Below, piece by piece: positions 6,588 through 10,512 of a DNA stretch of 10,512 bases; position 1 is the stretch's first letter; every line of letters starts with the position of its first letter. The translations under genes were made by a program, and so were the position numbers. The stretch is from positions 1-10,512 of the forward strand of contig JAFWCS010000120.1 of the NCBI GenBank assembly GCA_017534365.1. Reading direction: 5' to 3'. The DNA is from Clostridia bacterium. Its GTDB lineage: Bacteria; Bacillota; Clostridia; Oscillospirales; Acutalibacteraceae. The notes under the pieces are model-generated. The model did not search any database and was not told the origin of the DNA. It saw nothing but the letters and a program-made list of their open reading frames with translations.

Positions 6588-7676
6588 TCATGCCTCCTCG
6601 TTCAGATAAACCGGCTTGCCGGTCTCGGCGGACTGATAAATCGCCTCCAGGATCTGGGTCACGACCATCGCCTGCTCGGGCTTGGTGACGACCTCGCCGC
6701 CGTGCAGGATCGCATTGTAGAAGCAATGGCATTCCAGCACCTCGGGCTTGTCGCTCGCGCCCTCATAGAAGGCGACGCCGCCGGCGTCGAAGCTCGGGTT
6801 TTCGATGACCTGCCGGCCGTTTTTGACGAAGTTGATCCGCAGGCCGTCAAACATATCCGCGCCGCCCTTGTCGCCGCAGACGACCGTCATCGCCTCGTGC
6901 GGATCGGCGATATTCAGCGCCCAGGAGGACTCCACGCTGACCGTGGCGCCGTTTTCCATCACAACGAAGCCGAAGGCGGAATCCTCGACGGTGAACTTCT
7001 CGGGATCCCAGTCGCCCCAGGCATTCGCGGCACTCTTCTGATCGCCGAGCTTTTTATATTTGGTGCCGACGACCATCTTCGGCTTGTAATTGTTCATCAT
7101 CCAGAGCGTCAGGTCGAGGGAATGCGTGCCGATATCGATCAGCGGACCGCCGCCCTGCTCGAATTCGTTCAGGAACACGCCCCAGGTGGGCACGGCACGG
7201 CGGCGCAGCGCGACCGCGCGGGCATAATAGATTTCGCCCAACTCGCCGTTTTCGCAGCAGCGCTTGAGATACATCGAATCGCCGCGCCAGCGGGACTGAT
7301 AACCGATGGTGAGGATCTTGCCCGTGCGCACGCTCGCTTCATACATCGCCTTCGCCTCGGCGTAGGTCTTGGCCATCGGCTTTTCGCAGATGACGTGCTT
7401 GCCCGCCTCCATGGCGTCGATGCTGATGAAGCTGTGCGAGCGGTTCGGCTTGCAGACGTGCACCGCAACGATGCTTTCATCCTTGAGCAGTTCTTTATAA
7501 TCCGTGTATACCTTGGCGTCGGGCGTGCCGAATTTTTTCGCCGCCTCGACAGCGCGCTCCTCGATCAGATCGCAGAATGCGACCATTTCCACTTCCTTCA
7601 CGGTTTTGATCGAGGGCATGTGCTTGCCGTTGGCAATGCCGCCACAGCCGATGATGCCGACTTTGATTTTTTCCAT
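6588..7676 (-). CDS. Gfo/Idh/MocA family NAD(P)-dependent oxidoreductase
   Basis: Oxidises or reduces a hydroxyl of a sugar, inositol or glycoside using NAD(P), in the cytoplasm; 362 aa, a normal family length. An N-terminal Rossmann fold carries VGIIGCGGIANGKHMP (6-21) and CDLIEERA (35-42). The hallmark EKP is in CEKPMAK (98-103, Lys99). The C-terminal alpha/beta domain has GGGPLIDIGTHSLDL (175-189), with D181 and H185 as the expected catalytic or substrate-binding pair. A GTG at 7685 is in frame, but it overlaps the AAGGAG ribosome site (7685-7690); the ATG at 7676 stands 8 bases after it and is the better start. It is the first gene of a three-gene minus-strand operon with two TIM-barrel isomerases. 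Such a pairing is known from inositol and keto-glycoside breakdown; the substrate here is unknown. Confidence 0.93.
   Translation of the reverse strand: MEKIKVGIIGCGGIANGKHMPSIKTVKEVEMVAFCDLIEERAVEAAKKFGTPDAKVYTDYKELLKDESIVAVHVCKPNRSHSFISIDAMEAGKHVICEKPMAKTYAEAKAMYEASVRTGKILTIGYQSRWRGDSMYLKRCCENGELGEIYYARAVALRRRAVPTWGVFLNEFEQGGGPLIDIGTHSLDLTLWMMNNYKPKMVVGTKYKKLGDQKSAANAWGDWDPEKFTVEDSAFGFVVMENGATVSVESSWALNIADPHEAMTVVCGDKGGADMFDGLRINFVKNGRQVIENPSFDAGGVAFYEGASDKPEVLECHCFYNAILHGGEVVTKPEQAMVVTQILEAIYQSAETGKPVYLNEEA
6593..6599 (-). promoter_or_regulatory. Ribosome binding site GAGGAGG deciding the 6585 start
   Basis: GAGGAGG lies inside the last codons of the dehydrogenase gene. The spacing is 1 base to the overlapping ATG at 6591 and 7 bases to the ATG at 6585, favouring the latter. 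Confidence 0.7.
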
Positions 7677-7684
7677 CGGTTCCA

Positions 7685-7690
7685 CTCCTT
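7685..7690 (-). promoter_or_regulatory. Ribosome binding site AAGGAG deciding the 7676 start
   Basis: AAGGAG preceded by an A-run; 8 bases separate it from the ATG at 7676. Because it overlaps the alternative GTG at 7685, that GTG cannot use it. Confidence 0.8.
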
Positions 7691-7696
7691 TTTTTC

Positions 7697-7713
7697 GGCG
7701 GCAAAACGCCGCC
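7697..7713 (-). other. Leader hairpin of the minus-strand operon
   Basis: GGCGGC and GCCGCC pair perfectly (6 bp) around a 5-nt loop, GTTTT on the minus strand, 6 bases upstream of the AAGGAG site. It lies between promoter and ribosome site and might stabilise the 5' end or modulate access. It is followed by an A-run, not a U-tract, so it is not a terminator for this operon. Confidence 0.5.
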
Positions 7714-7726
7714 CATATTATAATTA

Positions 7727-7754
7727 ATTATAAACCATTTAAAAGGCAATGCAA
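7727..7754 (-). promoter_or_regulatory. Promoter of the dehydrogenase/isomerase operon
   Basis: On the minus strand TTGCAT (7754-7749), a 16-base spacer and a perfect TATAAT (7732-7727). A second TATAAT at 7722-7717 lacks a well-spaced -35. Transcription would start near 7720, leaving about 45 bases of leader with the GC hairpin. Confidence 0.6.
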
Positions 7755-7778
7755 TCCCGTTCTTGCGCTTTCGGCGTA

Positions 7779-7798
7779 AAAAATCCGCGCGGGTTTTT
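7779..7798. repeat. Symmetric A/T-flanked hairpin between divergent promoters
   Basis: AAAAATCC-GCGC-GGGTTTTT: 8 pairs, one of them T-G, with a 4-base loop and A and T runs on its flanks. The shape is that of a small bidirectional terminator, but it lies between divergent promoters where no gene ends. It may be an operator or insulator. Confidence 0.4.
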
Positions 7799-7828
7799 GG
7801 TGATAATCCACAAATCGCCGCGCAACGC

Positions 7829-7857
7829 TTGACCCGACCGCGGGGAATTGCTATACT
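7829..7857 (+). promoter_or_regulatory. Extended -10 promoter of the GlpA/GlpB-like operon
   Basis: TTGACC (7829-7834), a 17-base spacer and TATACT (7852-7857) preceded by TGC, giving an extended -10 (TGNTATACT). The start would be near 7864, with a short leader of about 33 bases. Confidence 0.75.
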
Positions 7858-7880
7858 GGATTATCAAAAGAACAAAAATG

Positions 7881-7887
7881 AAAGGAG
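7881..7887 (+). promoter_or_regulatory. Ribosome binding site AAAGGAG serving a TTG start
   Basis: AAAGGAG lies 9 bases before TTG at 7897. The ATG at 7878 lies upstream of this site and in a different frame, so TTG is the only sensible start. Confidence 0.7.
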
Positions 7888-7896
7888 CATCCGGGC

Positions 7897-9618
7897 TTGA
7901 AGCTGAAAAAGCTGCAAAAGAAGCTGCGCGCCGCTTACGGCGGCAGATTTGCCGTCACGCAGGCGGACGGCGTGCGCACTGTCACGGGCGAAAGCGCGGA
8001 CTGGGCGGAGATCGTTGCGGCCTGTGCAATGGCGGCGGACCGCAAACACGGCCTGCACGTGGTCAACGACGTGCGTTTCACGGACGCCGGGATCCCGCCG
8101 ATGCGTCTGCCTGCGCTGCGGGACCGGGCGCTGGACGGGCAGGCTCCGGACGTGCTGATCATCGGCGGCGGCATTTCGGGCGCGAGCATTGCGCGGGAGC
8201 TGACGCGGCGGCAGCTGGACGTCCTGCTGGTCGAGAAGGAAAGCGACCTTGCCATGCAGGCCTCCGGCCGCAACGACGGCGAGGTCCATCCCGGCATCGA
8301 CCTTGGCCGCGGTTCGCTCAAGCATCATTATATCATCCGCGGCAACCGGATGTTTGACCGCGTCTGCGGCGAGCTGGAGGTTCCCTTCAAGCGCTGCGGG
8401 CAATACGTCTGTTTTGAGCAGGCGGCGCTCAAGCCCGTCATCCGCGCTTACGTCTGGAAACGAAAATATATCGACGGCATCGACGATTCTGTGATCATTT
8501 CCGGCAGCGAGCTGCTGCGCCGGGAACCGAATTTCAGCAAGTCTTTCAAATTTGCGATCTATAATCCGATGGCGGGGTGCGTGTGCCCCTACGGCCTGAC
8601 GATCGCCTACGGAGAAAACGCCGTGCAGAACGGCGCGCGGATCTCGCTGAACACCGCAGTCACCGGCATGACGGTCGAAAACGGCCGCATCACGGCGGTC
8701 GAGACCACGCGCGGCACGCTGCGCCCGAAGGTCGTCATCAACGCGGCCGGCGTCTTCGCCGAGGAGGTCGCGCGCATGGCGCAGGACCGTTTCTATTCGA
8801 TCCATCCGCGCCGCGGCACGAATTCCATTCTGGACAAAAAAGCCGGCGGGCTGCTCTCCTCCATCGCCTCCATCAAAAAGCTGGAGGCCAACAGCGGCCA
8901 CACCAAGGGCGGCGGGCTGCTGAACACCGTCCACGGCAACATTCTGGCCGGGCCGGATGCCGTGGAGACCTGGGAAAAAGAAAACTACGCGACCGACCGC
9001 GCGAGCATTGAAACGGTGTTCACCAAGCAGAAGGGCACCGCGCCGGCGCTCAGCGAGCGGGATATCATCACCTATTTCACCGGCGTGCGGGCGGCGAATT
9101 TCGAAGAGGATTTTGTGATCGAGCCCGGGCGCAAAACAAAGAATCTGATCCACTGCGCCTGCATCCAGTCCCCCGGTCTGACCACCGCGCCGGCCGTGGC
9201 GGAGGACGTGGCGGCCATGGCCGTGCAGATGCTCGGGGGCGACGACGCGGTCAAGCCGAATCCGGCCTTCGATCCGCACCGCAAGGGCGTTCCCGCCCTG
9301 CGCACCATGCCGCCGGAGGAACGCGCGGCCTATATTGAAAGCAATCCGGATTACGGCGAGATCGTCTGCCGCTGCGAAGAGATCTCCAAAGGCGAGATCC
9401 TCGATGCGCTGAACGCGCCGCTGTGCGTGCCGACCCTCGACGGCGTCAAACGCCGCGTGCGCCCCGGCATGGGGCGCTGCCAGGGCGGCTTCTGCGCCCC
9501 GCTGGTGATGCAGATCATCGCGGCGCATCAGGGGATCCAGCTTTCGGACGTGACAAAGAAGGGCGGCGGCTCCGTGCTGACCTACGGCAAAACGAAGGGA
9601 GGCGGCAGTGATGCGTGA
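7897..9618 (+). CDS. GlpA-like FAD dehydrogenase with C-terminal [2Fe-2S] domain
   Basis: Probably oxidises glycerol-3-phosphate to dihydroxyacetone phosphate, or a related 2-hydroxy compound, passing electrons to its partner. 573 aa from a TTG start with AAAGGAG 9 bases upstream. Residues 1-84 are an extension before the usual start. The FAD-binding Rossmann motif is VLIIGGGISGASIARE with VEKE (86-115). The DAO-type fold follows, with QASGRNDGEVHPGID (121-135) and a late AAN...SPGLTTAPAVAEDV region. The C-terminus has CRC (C491, C493) and CQGGFC (C528, C533), the four-cysteine pattern of a BFD-like [2Fe-2S] domain as in GlpA. The next gene overlaps by 8 bases, so the two products are probably made in fixed ratio as a complex. 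In Thermotoga and many clostridia this pair is followed by a small DUF1667 protein, which would lie outside this window. The substrate assignment is by family only. Confidence 0.88.
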   Translation: MKLKKLQKKLRAAYGGRFAVTQADGVRTVTGESADWAEIVAACAMAADRKHGLHVVNDVRFTDAGIPPMRLPALRDRALDGQAPDVLIIGGGISGASIARELTRRQLDVLLVEKESDLAMQASGRNDGEVHPGIDLGRGSLKHHYIIRGNRMFDRVCGELEVPFKRCGQYVCFEQAALKPVIRAYVWKRKYIDGIDDSVIISGSELLRREPNFSKSFKFAIYNPMAGCVCPYGLTIAYGENAVQNGARISLNTAVTGMTVENGRITAVETTRGTLRPKVVINAAGVFAEEVARMAQDRFYSIHPRRGTNSILDKKAGGLLSSIASIKKLEANSGHTKGGGLLNTVHGNILAGPDAVETWEKENYATDRASIETVFTKQKGTAPALSERDIITYFTGVRAANFEEDFVIEPGRKTKNLIHCACIQSPGLTTAPAVAEDVAAMAVQMLGGDDAVKPNPAFDPHRKGVPALRTMPPEERAAYIESNPDYGEIVCRCEEISKGEILDALNAPLCVPTLDGVKRRVRPGMGRCQGGFCAPLVMQIIAAHQGIQLSDVTKKGGGSVLTYGKTKGGGSDA

Positions 9619-10512
9619 ACGCTATGACGTGATCGTGATCGGCGGCGGGCCCGCAGGGCTTGCGGCGGCGATCGCGGCAAACGGCGCAGGCGCGCAGGTG
9701 CTCCTGATCGAGCGCGAGGCGCGGCTGGGCGGCATCCTCAAGCAATGCATCCACGACGGCTTCGGTCTGGTGCGCTTCCATCAGAAGCTTTCCGGCCCGG
9801 AATATGCCGAGATCTTCATCGAGCAGTTCCGCGCGGCAGGCATCGACGCCATGACGCTGACCTTCGTCACCGCGATCGAAAAGCTGCCGGGCGGCGGATT
9901 CCGTCTGACGGCGGTCAGCCGCGACGGCGTTGCCTTCGTTGAAAGCAAAACGCTGATCCTCGCCACCGGCTGCCGGGAACGCACGGCAAAGCAGGTGTCG
10001 ATCCACGGCACGCGCCCCGCGGGCGTTTACACCGCAGGCACGGCCCAGCATCTGACGAATCTGCGCGGCGTGCTGCCGACGAAAAAATGCGTGATCCTCG
10101 GCTCGGGTGATATCGGGCTGATCATGGCGCGGCGCCTGACGCTCGAGGGCGCTGAAGTGCTCGGCGTCTATGAGGCGAAGCCGACCCCCTCGGGCCTGAC
10201 GCGCAACCTGCATCAGTGCCTGCATGATTTTGAGATTCCGCTCTATCTTTCTCATACCGTGACGCGCGTGTTCGGCGATGAACGCCTGACCGCCGTCGAA
10301 ATCTCGCAGGTCGACGACGCCATGCGGCCGATTCCCGGCACGGAATCCGTCGTCGAATGCGACGGACTGATCCTGTCCGTCGGCCTGATCCCGGAAAACG
10401 AGCTGGCCGAATCCCTGGGCATCGCGCTCGATCCGCGCACGAAGGGCCCGGTCTGCGACGGCAGTCTGATGACGAGCTGCCCGGGCGTCTTCTCCTGCGG
10501 CAATGCGCTGCA
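9611..10512 (+). CDS. GlpB-like FAD/NAD(P) oxidoreductase (3' end outside window)
   Basis: Pyridine-nucleotide-disulfide-oxidoreductase fold; likely the partner that transfers electrons between the GlpA-like subunit and NAD(P) or another carrier. The 300 visible residues start MRERYDVIVIGGGPAGLAAA (FAD Rossmann, GGGPAGL at 11-17). Then come GGILKQCIHDGFG (40-52), ATGCRERT (118-125), a second dinucleotide-binding motif VILGSGDIGL (161-170), LSVGLIPENELAE, and the start of the late FAD motif VFSCGNAL at the window edge. No CxxC redox disulfide is seen, so it is not a thioredoxin-reductase type. The ATG at 9611 lies 8 bases after AAGGGAGG (9595-9602); an in-frame GTG at 9608 is closer and less likely. 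It overlaps the stop of the preceding gene by 8 bases, showing tight translational coupling. Confidence 0.9.
   Translation, partial: MRERYDVIVIGGGPAGLAAAIAANGAGAQVLLIEREARLGGILKQCIHDGFGLVRFHQKLSGPEYAEIFIEQFRAAGIDAMTLTFVTAIEKLPGGGFRLTAVSRDGVAFVESKTLILATGCRERTAKQVSIHGTRPAGVYTAGTAQHLTNLRGVLPTKKCVILGSGDIGLIMARRLTLEGAEVLGVYEAKPTPSGLTRNLHQCLHDFEIPLYLSHTVTRVFGDERLTAVEISQVDDAMRPIPGTESVVECDGLILSVGLIPENELAESLGIALDPRTKGPVCDGSLMTSCPGVFSCGNAL

Noticed and set aside
6702..7727. 341-codon plus-strand open frame across the dehydrogenase gene
   Set aside because: Antisense shadow of the Gfo/Idh/MocA gene; no plausible motif or start signal.
7864..9528. 554-codon open frame on the minus strand over the GlpA-like gene
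   Set aside because: Mirror frame of a strongly supported flavoprotein gene. Its composition is rich in Arg, Ala, Asp and His, with no fold motifs.

Overview
The window looks like a chromosomal segment of a moderately GC-rich Firmicute, most likely a gut-type clostridium of the Oscillospiraceae/Ruminococcaceae kind. This is inferred from strong AGGAGG-type ribosome sites and sigma-A-like promoters (TTGACA-17-TATGAT). Further support comes from a secreted protein built of PPC-like and InlB/Listeria-Bacteroides-type repeats, a clostridial-type glycerol-3-phosphate dehydrogenase pair, and GC-rich hairpin repeats in intergenic DNA. No tRNA, rRNA, CRISPR array, transposase or phage gene was seen.

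Layout. (1) 1-672: 3' end of argH (argininosuccinate lyase), with an unusually short C-terminus. (2) 673-1330: a gene-free stretch. Its first half is GC-rich hairpin repeats. Its second half is very AT-rich and carries a perfect 20-bp palindrome, two good promoters and a triplicated ATCTTAAGG-like motif that resembles a response-regulator site. (3) 1331-3843: a large secreted modular protein with a signal peptide, three PPC-like domains, two nearly identical 147-aa InlB-like repeats and a C-terminal module. It is broken by a one-base frameshift near 3581. A strong terminator follows. (4) 4012-4761: a membrane-anchored protein of unknown function with its own promoter and terminator. (5) 4807-4888: a convergent intergenic gap with a bulged hairpin and a CCTAAYR heptamer tandem repeat.

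(6) 7676 down to 4889, minus strand: a three-gene operon. It encodes a Gfo/Idh/MocA oxidoreductase and two different xylose-isomerase-like TIM-barrel proteins (sugar phosphate isomerase/epimerase family). The last gene carries a one-base frameshift near 5522. The set looks like a small catabolic module for an oxidised sugar, polyol or glycoside: oxidation by the dehydrogenase, then isomerisation, epimerisation or elimination by the TIM barrels. The substrate cannot be read from sequence. (7) 7677-7896: a divergent control region with a promoter in each direction. (8) 7897-10512, plus strand: a GlpA-like FAD dehydrogenase with a C-terminal [2Fe-2S] domain and an unusual N-terminal extension, overlapped by a GlpB-like pyridine-nucleotide/FAD oxidoreductase that runs off the window. 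These two probably form a glycerol-3-phosphate (or related substrate) dehydrogenase complex.

Three of the seven protein-coding loci show disrupted reading frames or ends (ArgH C-terminus, the secreted protein, the last isomerase). Both clear frameshifts look like single-base losses in the context ACC-TC, so sequencing or assembly error has to be considered beside real decay. No convincing wholly new system was found. The most interesting leads are the modular secreted protein with its direct-repeat promoter, the dehydrogenase plus double-isomerase operon, and the N-terminal domain on the GlpA-like protein.
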